DNA of 64,000 bases, from assembly GCA_964059195.1 (NCBI GenBank), contig CAXKWD010000009.1, positions 43,185,160 through 43,249,159 of the forward strand. Direction: 5' to 3'. This DNA is from Ectobius pallidus (taxonomy: Eukaryota; Arthropoda; Insecta; Blattodea; Ectobiidae). This document shows, in pieces, positions 11,423 through 22,167 of this stretch. The notes under the pieces are model-generated. The model did no database searches. It saw only the letters and a list, made by a program, of their open reading frames with translations, and was not told where the DNA came from. The position numbers and the translations under genes are program-made. How positions within the stretch are numbered: position 1 is the stretch's first letter; every line of letters begins with the position of its first letter.

Positions 11423-14249
11423 ATTCACTTAGACTCCGTGGAATATATCACAGTATTAATTGGACTTATAAAATGTTCGCTGGGGAATTAATCGACTTAG
11501 AAGAATTTTTACTTTCAATCGCGATTAGCTAAAATTATATACGGCAGCGATTGTATCACCAGCAACGATCTACCGAGAACTTTTTAACAATATTAATTGT
11601 TCTGTAACAAATCTTGTAATTATTGTTAACGACTGTGCTTGTACTTTCAACGTGCAAAAATAAACTGCAAATTCCTTCAGTGTTCAAAGAAACTGCTTTA
11701 TTATTCAAGTAATAATATTAAGGTGTTCTTCGCTTCCTACCCTGAAGCTAGAGGGAAGTGTTCGACGATCGACTGACTGCCGGAGTCGGGTTCAACAATC
11801 AGAGACAGAAATATTCAGTATATGCACTATACTGTGGCGCCCATAAACAACGACCATTCTCACCGAACCGCCGTATGTTCTACAGCTCCCCTATTTGTAG
11901 TCTAAGCGTTAGGATATCTTATCCTTCAGTCATTCCTTGGACGAATTATTTTTTCCTTCACTTTCTCTACGTGTAGTGGAGAAGCAGTATTCACTCCTGA
12001 AATTAATCCCCTAAGTAAAACATAATCTAATTAGGGAAGAAGAAAATATTATTGCTTGAAACAAAATAAATAGGCCTACTTTAGCTGCTTGTTTTATACA
12101 AAGTAACACAGCATATTCAGTCCATGTGATCTGTGCTGTTTAAACTAGTGAAAGTTGAGGCTTTAGACTTAGGTCTATGTTATTTTCTACCACTTCGCCA
12201 GGGGTTATCATATAAAATAATTAAATGATATTTTTTGTTGAACATAATAAATAAATATGATATATAAAATACCAAAGAAAGTAGACTCTTTGTACCATTA
12301 TGATAAAGTATTTAGGCATATAAATTTAATTAGTTTAAAATTACGAAGTAATTGCTACTGGGTTCTCCTGTAATACTGACAATAATGGTATTTAGTTGGA
12401 TTTTATAAATAAATAAGTCGGTATAACAGTATTTGAAAGAAAATATTCGCATCACAAAAGTAATTTGAACTAGAATTCGGCCGGGCTTTTTTCTCGGGTT
12501 CTGTCAAGAAGTACGTTTGGTACTTACACCTACTCTTTAAGGGAAATCGGCGATTTTATGGAACATTTTGCTTCATCTTTCAATAACAATTGGATACCTT
12601 GTTGGAGTAGGGGTGTAACCATCAAAATCATAATTTTTCATGAAAAAGGAAAATTGATTAATGGATTATAGCCAAAATATGATATTTGTAAAAAACAATG
12701 TGAATGTGCAAGAACACAAGTATATTGATTTGCTTAAACTAAAATCTTATGGGTACATATTGATATTTGAGTATTAGTGTATGAGATTCATTTGTGACAG
12801 TGGAATAAGGAAGTAGCATAATTTATAATTAAGTACTACACTTTCTAATTCTTAATATTTTATAATTACATAATTTTATAATTATATTTATAATTATATT
12901 TATAATTAAGTACTACAATTTCTAATTCTTAATATTACATATCTAGTTGAAAAACTCATCATGTAGGCCTATTGCTGCACACATTCTTTTAAAAAGGGAA
13001 ATATTTATGTTGTCACACCCTTCTTATTCCAAAAGGCTTTTTTCCTGCTTTTACAATGCCTTTTCTTGTTGTATTTTCCTACTCAATCTGCCTTAGATGT
13101 TACCGTTTTGTATTTTTCACTCATTTACATTTATTTCGCGTCTACGGCATATATTTAACAATTTAAAGACGTTTGGTGACGATCCAGCACAAATGCTGTT
13201 AATTTCTAGGTGGCTCTAGTCTTCCACATAGTTTAATAATATGTCACAAGCTGGTACCACGGCATAGTGTGGTGCTGTTGCATCCTCTTTCCACTAAAAT
13301 CTGAATTTCTACAACTGTGTTGGTTACACCTTTAATCCAGGGAGGTATTCAATTATTTTTACTAAGTCCAGAAACTTTTATTTGAAATATTTTATTGTAT
13401 CATTTGAGTTGTAATTATAAGAATAGCTTTGGTTTTCCAACGCCTTCATCTATTACAGTAGCTTAGAGTAGAAGGTTTAGGCTAAAGGACTAAAACAAAG
13501 AATGCTTATCTGTAACTGCAGTGTACATATACCAGTAATTAATAATTATACAAGAACACAATTTTATTTATGAAACACCTTGTAAATGATAGAGACAATG
13601 TTTTGGATATAAAATGAGCAACTCTTGACTCTCCACCCGTATATTAGTGCACGGGTTATTGCTTTATCCTTCATAGATAGTATCTAATTTTATTACACCT
13701 AAAATAGGAGTACCGTCCATTAAAACCTGTATATCAACCTCCTCTATCACGGCGTAAACACACGCTGTCAAAACTAGGCAGAGACCTGAAATATTGTTTA
13801 CGTGCTCATGTCAGCAGAGTGATCTCAAAAATAGTACTTTTCGGTTTTACACTGCCCTGCTTCTGTAATCATAATCTGCCCGCTTATTGCTCACATCATG
13901 AGCAAAGCGTTTCTCATGGTTAGTGTTATGTGTTTTTCAGAATCATTGATTTTTAAAAATAAGTTTTTCCCCCCTGCAATATTAGTCTTAAGTACCGTAC
14001 CTAATTGAGGCTAATATGTATTACGAAATTTCGAAATCACAAGCAATTTTGAAAACGATGTTAAAACAATGGAATTTAACTACTGGGTAAAATAACAAGA
14101 AATTTAATAATATAGGACGTAGGACTATTATAAGTGTGTATTATAAAGAAGATGAGTCTATTATAAAGAATGGTTTGTATCCGAGATTTAGAAGATGGAT
14201 AAATGTAATTACCACTTGTTATTTGGTACAGTTTACCAAAATTTTAGTC
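11423..14249. other. Intergenic, no gene seen
   Basis: No recognisable gene. A short direct duplication is visible: a phrase beginning aattaagtactaca with tctaattcttaatatt occurs at about 12826 and again at about 12904, separated by TATAATTA repeats. TAGGCCTA is at 12071 and 12964. Confidence 0.5.
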
Positions 14250-14528
14250 CATCGCTGTGTTGCAGGGGATGCGTTCAATCCTCTCACGCAGCTGGCACAG
14301 GTTCGAATCCCCGTCGGGACAATTTACCTAGGTGGGATTTTTCCGGGGTTTCCTCTCACCTGTGGGACGAATGTCGGGTAAAATAAACCCTTGTGGTCCC
14401 CAAAAAGCCATGTATGTGATCCACAGGTAATCCCTCTCCCGACAGGTCGCGGTCCTGTAAGGCCCATGCGGGGTGGACCGGATAAATGTCCCCTATAACG
14501 GGAGAGTTTAAACTAAGAAAAAGAAAAG
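14250..14528 (+). mobile_element. tRNA-derived SINE, short form
   Basis: The 5' part looks like a tRNA: an A-box-like segment (ttgcaggggatgcg) and a perfect B box GGTTCGAATCC. It is followed by a central phrase (gggatttttccggggtttcc) and a 3' part (cctctcccgacaggtcgcgg) that recur in the SINEs at 29381 and 52565. A target-site duplication of about 13 bp, taccaaa(a)ttttta, lies at about 14234 and 14529. Relative to the 29381 copy, about 165 bp of the middle is missing. It is a Pol III retroposon without coding capacity and needs LINE enzymes. Two short open frames across it are chance. Confidence 0.85.
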
Positions 14529-15183
14529 TACCAAATTTTTAAACATTGCACAACAGTTCAGTTGGATAACAGAAGACAATTCAATTATAGAAGATTTTTT
14601 TTGTCTATGTTGAAGGTCAGAGTTCACATTTATCTCTAAAGAATAAAGGCCAATATAACTCACATCATTGAGATACAAACGGAATATTGTTTCCCCATTA
14701 ATTATAGGCTAACGAAATGGAAATATGAAACTAGAAATGGAGATTTATTGTATCTATTGTTCTTTGAAACCAGCATTATTAATAATTTCCCTTATTATCC
14801 GCGTGTGGGGAAAAATGCTGGTGAGAACAAAAATACAAAAACCTTCTTTCCGTTCGTGTTGCAAGTGAAAGAGAACACGAAGGATCCACAGGACCACGTT
14901 TTGATTAATAGATCAACAGGACGAAAAGCGAAGAAAAATGACGGCCACTAGCTGCGAGCCTTGCATGTTCAAATGAGTTTATCATCCCCTGCAATGATTT
15001 AAATATGAGGGTGAGGATGAGATAATGAACTCCGTTCTATTACTTGTGACGTAGATAAATTCATTTGTTAAAACGAGAGAGCCTCGTATAATAAGAATTT
15101 TTTCTTGAATCAGTTTCATGATACCAGTGAAATCAGTCTGGGCCTTATATGAGCCAAAACATGTTGGAAGATTTTCTGAAGGC
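14529..15183. other. Spacer between SINE and LTR element 2
   Basis: No recognised feature. An open frame at 14748-14951 has no recognisable domain. The sequence just before the LTR (gaaggc) is the left flank of element 2. Confidence 0.45.
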
Positions 15184-15954
15184 TGTGCCGCCTATATTTC
15201 GGCACACTGTATAATGTTCTTTTATGCCAAAGGTACTTACTATTATCTCGGTGGTCATCTCGCCTCGCGGACTGTTTTCATTTTCATTTTTCTCCTTTTT
15301 TCCTATCTCGCTGTTTTCTGACGTCACGAAGTCACGTGTTCCGGTTTGCTGGTAGATTTTTCGTGAGGGTTTAAGGCCTCGCTTCACGAACCTTTGAGAA
15401 TTCAAGACCAGACTTCGGAAGCGAGCGGTTCTTCTTGGAGTCCATAGCCTAGGACTCCTCCTTAAGCTCAGGTATGCGGTAGTTTTTTCTGAGTCTTTTC
15501 ATATTTCTTTGTACCTGGTGGGTTTCTTTTGTTGCGTTTATTTCACTGCCGATTATGTTTAGTTAAGTTAGTTTGTTTTTGCCCACCAGTGTTTTTGTTT
15601 ATTATTAAATTTATTATTCTCTTCTGTTATTTTTAGTTTATTATATTCGGTACAGTCTTATCAGTCGTAACTTCTTTCCGTGAGTTGAGATGGACACACA
15701 CCCCCCCCCCCCCGTTGTTCTTATGGAGTTAGGGTGTTTAGGTATTTTCTTTTACATATTGTATGGCCTAATTGTTTCTTGGTTTATTAACCTAACAAAG
15801 TTTGTAATAAATTGTTGAATCTGGTTTCAGTATTTCTGTATTTATAGGTATATTACGTTCCCTTCTTCTATCCTTACTGTATTTTTCATTAAATTTTCTG
15901 TACGGCTCTGGAATTGCCCCTAATTATGGTGGCAGGCCCGAGAGGCACGCCACA
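15184..15954 (+). repeat. Element 2 5' LTR (copy A)
   Basis: 771 bp, starting TGTGCCG and ending CACGCCACA. The first 23 bases form a hairpin with a 7-bp stem, TGTGCCG against CGGCACA. It has a 13-base poly(C) run preceded by acacaca. It contains TGACGTCA and CACGTG near position 140. Open frames on its minus strand recur in the other copies only as DNA copies. Confidence 0.8.
15319..15338 (+). promoter_or_regulatory. Possible CRE and E-box in element 2 LTR
   Basis: TGACGTCA (15319-15326) followed seven bases later by CACGTG (15333-15338). These match the CREB/ATF and bHLH palindromes. Both sites are retained in the other LTR copies (19706-19725 and 21005-21024). A role in LTR transcription is inferred from location only. 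Confidence 0.35.
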
Positions 15955-15957
15955 AAG

Positions 15958-15969
15958 TGGTAGCAGAGC
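15958..15969 (+). other. Element 2 primer-binding site (initiator tRNA-Met)
   Basis: TGGTAGCAGAGC begins three bases after the 5' LTR. It is complementary to the last 12 bases of initiator tRNA-Met including CCA; complementarity ends there (the next bases are tcgtcg). The same 12 bases follow copy B of the LTR, but there the match to the tRNA continues to 58 bases. Confidence 0.85.
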
Positions 15970-18900
15970 TCGTCGATCTCTGATTTTCAGTTATTTTGTC
16001 CGTTTTTCTGTAAAAATTTTCAAAATTTTCTAAATTTTCAATTTTTTTATTATCCAGTTTTCGGGTTAGGGTAGTCATCTAATTTTTTTTCCCCTGTCAG
16101 GTTAGTAGTTTCATTATTTTTCATGGCTGTATAGCCCCGGCGGTCTTACTGTGAGCGTTATGCTTTATTTTTCAGTATTTGTACCATGCCGTTTCATATT
16201 TTCTTCTATTTCTGCTCTCTGCGTTCTGGTGAAATTTTCGTCAGATACGTAGGGTAATTGCTTTTGTTCCGGCAGTCTCACTAGAGCAAGTCTCTGTGGG
16301 TTTTTTTGCTGTCGGGTTTTGTTTGCTTGAGGCAGGGTAGTAAGTTTTTTTTTGAGCCGTTTCCGTGCTGCTTTCCGTGATGTTTTGTGTCCGTAAGACT
16401 GTGTTCATCAGCAATGTCTGGTGTTTAACTGGCCAGTCTTTTCGAGGCCTATTTTTCCGGGGGCGGTGCGTGTGGTTTGTGCTTTGTTTTCATATCTTTT
16501 CATGCTTTAGCTGCCTGTTTTCTTTGGGAATATTTTGTCTAGCCCGTCTGCTGTTCTGTTTTGATATCTTGCCTAGTAATTTTGCCATATGCACCATTCA
16601 TCCACAGTCTTGCTGTTTTCTGAAGTTAGGTTAGGGGCTTGCTGGTTCAAGGAATTTCCCGGGTTCTGTTCCGGTAGGTCTTCTTTTCTATGCCCACGAA
16701 ACATGAATTCGCAAGTTTTTTTAATAAGTAAATTGTAAATTATTTTCATCTAGTCTGAAACTTTTTCTAGTATATTTCCTATAGGTTCCATACCGTATTT
16801 CATTTCTATTTTTGCTCTCAGCGTTATGACGGAATTTTTTTTTTGTCTGTTATGTTGGGCTAGTGGCATCTGTTCTAGTCAGTCTCACGTGAGTAGTTAT
16901 CTGTGCTTTCTGAACTATGGGTTTTATTGGCGGAATAGTTTTGTAACCTTTATTACAGTCTTCCGTGGTTGGGTCCTAGTATAATTTTCTGGGTTTTTCC
17001 GAGGTTATTTTCCGGTCATTTCTTTGCCCGATAAACGTGTCTCATCAGCAAAGTTCTGGTGTTTTTTGGACCGTTTTGGTGGTAGTTTGTCCGAGGAAGT
17101 TTTCCGGATGTTGCCCGCCCGATCGACGTGTTTTGTTATGGGGTAAGTTTTGTCAAAATTTTCTATCGAATTTAACCTGATATCTTTGGGATTTGTCTAG
17201 TCTTACACCGTTTGCCTTGATTTTGGTTCCTTTTAAAAATATTTCGCATTTGCATGACCTATTTCGGCGTCCAGTGCCGTAGTTTGGCTTTGCTTATTCA
17301 AAATTTCTCTCTCATTCATTCAGTAAATAATAAATTTTCTCCAGATTTCTTTATTCAATTTAGTAAGTACAAATATGCCAGTTTTCTCTTTTCACTTTTG
17401 CTAAATTTATCATGAATATTTAATCATGCTTTACATTCTGTAATTACATTATAATTTTATTCTTTCTCTAAATTTTCTTCGTATTCTTTCTTCGTCCGTT
17501 TGTCTCGGGTTTTTGCCTTTATTCTTGCTGTCCTTTGCGTGTGGGTGTTGGCCATCTTTCCTTTTTTTTTTTTTTTTTTTGGTTCTTTTGTTTTTTTTTT
17601 TTTTCTTCTTTCTTTTGCCGCATACCTGGTGCTCTGGAGTTTACTCTCCGCTGACTCTGAAATAAAAAAGCATAGCAACGAAATTAAGTCGCTCTAATAA
17701 TAAATTATTTACATTAATATTTTGAGCGTTGAGCGCTGCTATCTCCAAAAATCGGATGGCGTTCTTTTATGTAATACAGGAAAAAGAATTATAGCATACT
17801 GTTGTAACAATTATTGTAAACAAAAAATATATTTTTTATTAACTGTATTTGACTAAATAAATTAACTAGGCCTATGAGCGTTGAATTTATGTGCATAGAA
17901 AAACATATAAGTTATATAGAGATATTTTATAAAAACAAAAAACTCATCGATATTGTAAAGGATGTTTGTGCCCTAGGTTCATTTTCGTCGCTTCAGTTGT
18001 AATTCTTTCCTTTGCGTTTGCTAAACAAATTTAGACTTAAAGAAGTTCTGGTCTTGCCTAAATTAGCTTTCGACAATTTTCTAAGTGCACTTATCTTTAG
18101 GACATGTCCTACTTTGTCACTTAATGACCAAAACTTTCTATTTTTATATGTGCGTGGTATTTGTATTTTTTTACTCTTATTATGTTTTGTAGGTACGGTT
18201 CGCGGGTAGTGTTTTGCTGTTAGCACTGTTGACTTCCCTTATTATAGAGCGCTCAAATACTTATTACCATGGAACCATATCTGGAAGTCTTCACTAATTA
18301 TCCACTCCCGTTTCCGTTCCTAAAATTTCCATCATTATGCATTCCTTGAAGTCCGCACTTCATAATATCATATCCTCATACCACGATTTCATAATTTCAT
18401 CGCATTTTCATATCATAACATCCTCATACCATAACATCGTAACATCTTGACATCACAACAATTCTACATTATCAAATCATTTTCATTAAAATTTTGTCTA
18501 ATTTTATTCTAATTGTGTAATTGTTTTTACTTGCAACTGTATATAAATATTTCAAAGCATATGCTATTCAATGATAGTTTATTATACATTGCTTTATTGT
18601 GCTGATATTTCAGCTAGTATTTTCTCTTGTATATATAAATTTAACTATCGTAATTGTATTTAATGTAAATATTCTTTAAATTTAATTAATTTTCATGTCA
18701 TTTTTGTAAATAGATTTTTCTATTGTAATACAATTTCTAATTGTGGTCCCTTCAGGACAACTTCACTCTTCGCCGTATTGAATTAATTAAAATTTATATA
18801 AAAAAAAACTTTCAGCAAAATAAAATAAAATAAAAACAGGTACCGGTAGATTGTTTTTACATAAAACACTATAGGGGGTAATTTGTTTGTAAGTACCTTT

Positions 18901-19556
18901 TTCTGCCGCTGTATTTATTGATTTCAGCTTTCTATGTATGTTCGGATTGTGTCTGGTGACTCCCTTGGCATCTACGCTGTTCTCTTCTTTGCTGGATGTG
19001 GCGCTAAGTCTTCACTCTACGAACTCCTGAGGCCACATTTTGTCTACGGTGCTCAGATTCTCCTGGTTGCATGTTGAAGACGTTCAACTTGGTTCCTTTT
19101 GACCTGAAAATAATCATCAGGTCCGGCATCAGTGAGGATTTGCTGCTATATCTTCGGTTTGGGTACATACACATTGTACCTGTCTTCATTCAAGCATGCA
19201 GAGTCAACTACTATATTCTACTCACCATTACTACCCAAGAGTACTCATTGTGATGGGGTATGTGTTGAAAAGGACTCCACTACCCCGTTATTCACTACAT
19301 TAATTACAGTAACAAATGGACTTGGTAAGCTGTAAATACACAAGTTTATGTATGTATTTTCTACTCCAATTTATTAGATGGACTATTATTATGAATCCAT
19401 TGTCTACAGTTAAAATGGTGTTATAGTACATTCTTTTGTGGACCTCCTCGTGAGTTGTAGAAGTGAAGTGAAGATATAAACTTTTCCAATCTGCTCTGCA
19501 ATAAAATTTATTTTTCGAAAAACATTTTTGAATTCTTCAAAAATGTTTTTCTTTCT
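15970..19556 (+). other. Element 2 interior, non-coding
   Basis: About 3.6 kb of T-rich DNA, including poly(T) runs near 17560-17605 and a short degenerate cat-rich repeat at about 18350-18480. No reverse transcriptase, integrase, protease or gag motif was found on either strand. The stretch around 18745-18840 (ggtcccttcaggacaac and a run of AAAATA units) resembles the tail of a retroposon and may be a nested insertion. From 18927 to its end the interior is repeated in inverted form at 21160-21803. Confidence 0.6.
19518..19550 (+). other. Perfect 15-bp hairpin before the polypurine tract
   Basis: AAAAACATTTTTGAA, a 3-base loop TTC, and TTCAAAAATGTTTTT. It lies 11 bases before the GAGGGAG tract and is conserved in the inverted copy. 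It could be an RNA structure of the element, for example for packaging or 3' processing; that is inference. Confidence 0.7.
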
Positions 19557-19561
19557 GCGTC

Positions 19562-19568
19562 GAGGGAG
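19562..19568 (+). other. Element 2 polypurine tract
   Basis: GAGGGAG, then TC, then the 3' LTR start TGTGCCG. It is short but placed correctly, and it resembles the AGAGGGGAG tract of element 1. Confidence 0.55.
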
Positions 19569-19570
19569 TC

Positions 19571-20336
19571 TGTGCCGCCTATATTTCGGCACACTGTATA
19601 ATGTTCTTTTATGCCAAAGGTACTTACTATTATCTCGGTGGTCATCTCGCCTCGCGGACTGTTTTCATTTTCATTTTTCTCCTTTTTTCCTATCTCGCTG
19701 TTTTCTGACGTCACGAAGTCACGTGTTCCGGTTTGCTGGTAGATTTTTCGTGAGGGTTTAAGGCCTCGCTTCACGAACCTTTGAGAATTCAAGACCAGAC
19801 TTCGGAAGCGAGCGGTTCTTCTTGGAGTCCATAGCCTAGGACTCCTCCTTAAGCTCAGGTATGCGGTAGTTTTTTCTGAGTCTTTTCATATTTCTTTGTA
19901 CCTGGTGGGTTTCTTTTGTTGCGTTTATTTCACTGCCGATTATGTTTAGTTAAGTTAGTTTGTTTTTGCCCACCAGTGTTTCTGTTTATTATTAAATTTA
20001 TTATTCTCTTCTGTTATTTTTAGTTTATTATATTCGGTACAGTCTTATCAGTCGTAACTTCTTTCCGTGAGTTGAGATGGACACACCCCCCCCCGTTGTT
20101 CTTATGGAGTTAGGGTGTTTAGGTATTTTCTTTTACATATTGTATGGCCTAATTGTTTCTTGGTTTATTAACCTAACAAAGTTTGTAATAAATTGTTGAA
20201 TCTGGTTTCAGTATTTCTGTATTTATAGGTATATTACGTTCCCTTCTTCTATCCTTACTGTCTTTTTTCATTATTTTTTTTGTACGGCTCTGGAAATGCC
20301 CCTAATTATGGTGGCAGGCTCGAGAGGCACGCCACA
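19571..20336 (+). repeat. Element 2 3' LTR (copy B)
   Basis: 766 bp, same ends as copy A. Compared with A it has tttctg for tttttg, a shorter poly(C) run (9 C), and several changes near the end: gtctttttt for gtattttt, aaatgccc for aattgccc, ggctcga for ggcccga. The inverted copy C agrees with A at these terminal sites, so B carries the derived end. Confidence 0.8.
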
Positions 20337-20338
20337 AG

Positions 20339-20396
20339 TGGTAGCAGAGCGTAGTTTCGATCCACGGACCTCTGGGTTATGGGCCCAGCACGCTTC
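20339..20396 (-). pseudogene. Initiator tRNA-Met copy, 5'-truncated (58 nt)
   Basis: Read on the minus strand this is the 3' 58 nt of an initiator tRNA-Met including the CCA end. It contains the anticodon arm GGGCCCATAACCC with anticodon CAT and the initiator-type GGG/CCC stem, the T arm with ATCGAAA loop, and the acceptor 3' strand GCTCTGCTACCA. The first about 17 nt, up to the D loop, are missing, so it cannot be a functional tRNA gene. The templated CCA, absent from eukaryotic tRNA genes, shows that the sequence came from mature tRNA, as expected if it was copied from the primer of an LTR element. It starts exactly where the primer-binding site should follow the LTR. Confidence 0.9.
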
Positions 20397-21803
20397 TCGG
20401 GCCTGCCACCATAATTAGGGGCAATTCCAGAGCCGTACAGAAAATTTAATGAAAAATACAGTAAGGATAGAAGAAGGGAACGTAATATACCTATAAATAC
20501 AGAAATACTGAAACCAGATTCAACAATTTATTACAAACTTTGTTAGGTTAATAAACCAAGAAACAATTAGGCCATACAATATGTAAAAGAAAATACCTAA
20601 ACACCCTAACTCCATAAGAACAACGGGGGGGGGGGGGGGGGGTGTGTGTCCATCTCAACTCACGGAAAGAAGTTACGACTGATAAGACTGTACCGAATAT
20701 AATAAACTAAAAATAACAGAAGAGAATAATAAATTTAATAATAAACAGAAACACTGGTGGGCAAAAACAAACTAACTTAACTAAACATAATCGGCAGTGA
20801 AATAAACGCAACAAAAGAAACCCACCAGGTACAAAGAAATATGAAAAGACTCAGAAAAAACTACCGCATACCTGAGCTTAAGGAGGAGTCCTAGGCTATG
20901 GACTCCAAGAAGAACCGCTCGCTTCCGAAGTCTGGTCTTGAATTCTCAAAGGTTCGTGAAGCGAGGCCTTAAACCCTCACGAAAAATCTACCAGCAAACC
21001 GGAACACGTGACTTCGTGACGTCAGAAAACAGCGAGATAGGAAAAAAGGAGAAAAATGAAAATGAAAACAGTCCGCGAGGCGAGATGACCACCGAGATAA
21101 TAGTAAGTACCTTTGGCATAAAAGAACATTATACAGTGTGCCGAAATATAGGCGGCACAGACTCCCTCGACGCAGAAAGAAAAACATTTTTGAAGAATTC
21201 AAAAATGTTTTTCGAAAAATAAATTTTATTGCAGAGCAGATTGGAAAAGTTTATATCTTCACTTCACTTCTACAACTCACGAGGAGGTCCACAAAAGAAT
21301 GTACTATAACACCATTTTAACTGTAGACAATGGATTCATAATAATAGTCCATCTAATAAATTGGAGTAGAAAATACATACATAAACTTGTGTATTTACAG
21401 CTTACCAAGTCCATTTGTTACTGTAATTAATGTAGTGAATAACGGGGTAGTGGAGTCCTTTTCAACACATACCCCATCACAATGAGTACTCTTGGGTAGT
21501 AATGGTGAGTAGAATATAGTAGTTGACTCTGCATGCTTGAATGAAGACAGGTACAATGTGTATGTACCCAAACCGAAGATATAGCAGCAAATCCTCACTG
21601 ATGCCGGACCTGATGATTATTTTCAGGTCAAAAGGAACCAAGTTGAACGTCTTCAACATGCAACCAGGAGAATCTGAGCACCGTAGACAAAATGTGGCCT
21701 CAGGAGTTCGTAGAGTGAAGACTTAGCGCCACATCCAGCAAAGAAGAGAACAGCGTAGATGCCAAGGGAGTCACCAGACACAATCCGAACATACATAGAA
21801 AGC
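20397..21803 (-). mobile_element. Truncated inverted copy of element 2
   Basis: Reverse complement of 18927-20323 of element 2. It has an LTR (20397-21159, copy C) lacking the last 13 bp of U5 (gaggcacgccaca), and 644 bp of the 3' interior (21160-21803) including hairpin and polypurine tract. Positions mirror element 2 around 20365 (sum 40730). Copy C matches copy A, not B, near the U5 end, has an 18-base G/C run, and matches B at the tttctg site. It is therefore a separate or mosaic copy, not a simple fold-back of B. At 21803 similarity ends; the matching point in the plus copy follows ttgatttcag, which looks like a 3' splice site. Confidence 0.85.
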
Positions 21804-22078
21804 AATAGGACAAACCTAAAACAAATATTAAATTTGCTCTGTTAATATTTTGCATAACATACACAATTAAGATCTTAGTATTAAAAATGAAAAAGATGGA
21901 AAATTGCAATTTTTATTGCAAATTCTATGCAACAGTCAGAGTAGAGCTTAATAATAACATTATGATATTGATAAATTAGGTGGAAACCTAACAGAAACTG
22001 AACAATCCTATGTAAATAATTAATACGTCAGTGCGTTTTGCTGATTTCTAGAATGACGTTAGTATTCTTCTGTTTCAG
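21804..22078. other. Spacer right of the palindrome
   Basis: AT-rich; no recognised feature until a pyrimidine-rich tract and CAG that could be a 3' splice site (ends at 22078). Confidence 0.4.
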
Positions 22079-22167
22079 GAGACGAAAGAGTCACACTTCA
22101 TTTCTTACGCCCATTCTCTGGCAGTCACGACTTGTGCATCCTGAACTTGGTTCCATGTAATGGCAAG
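22079..22167 (+). CDS. Candidate host exon, unknown protein
   Basis: An 89-nt segment bounded by good splice signals: a pyrimidine-rich acceptor ttcttctgtttcag and a donor AAG/gtaaga. Only the third frame is open across it. It starts with the last two bases of a split codon and gives 29 codons (beginning DERVTLHFLRP) ending exactly at the donor. I recognise no family. The next plausible acceptor on the same strand, at 23903, opens a frame of the compatible phase. The left side is interrupted by retrotransposons, so any earlier exon would lie far upstream. It could be a relic or a chance pairing of splice-like sites. Confidence 0.35.

Larger units (their letters stand above)
15184..20336 (+). 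mobile_element. Non-coding LTR retrotransposon (element 2), 5.15 kb
   Basis: Two direct LTRs (15184-15954 and 19571-20336) with TG/CA ends flank a 3.6-kb interior. A primer-binding site for initiator tRNA-Met follows the 5' LTR by three bases, and a polypurine stretch GAGGGAG precedes the 3' LTR. The interior shows no gag/pol similarity in any frame (longest frame 89 residues), so this is a LARD-like, non-autonomous element. Its right end is unusual: instead of a target-site duplication the 3' LTR is followed by 58 nt complementary to the tRNA primer and then by an inverted, truncated second copy. The 5' and 3' LTRs are alike except for one C/T site, the poly(C) length, and a cluster of differences in the last 90 bp. 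Confidence 0.8.
18927..21803. repeat. Large inverted repeat centred on the tRNA copy
   Basis: Two arms of about 1.4 kb (18927-20323 and 20397-21803) around a spacer that holds the end of LTR B and the tRNA-Met copy. All frames in one arm reappear in the other arm on the opposite strand. The only arm differences seen are in the C/G run and the U5 end. Confidence 0.9.

Noticed and set aside
19508..19792. A 94-codon minus-strand frame in the element 2 LTR, repeated at 20938-21222 and partly at 15145-15405, which looks conserved
   Set aside because: It is conserved only because the LTR DNA is copied. It lies antisense to the element, spans the LTR boundary and hairpin, and shows no known domain.
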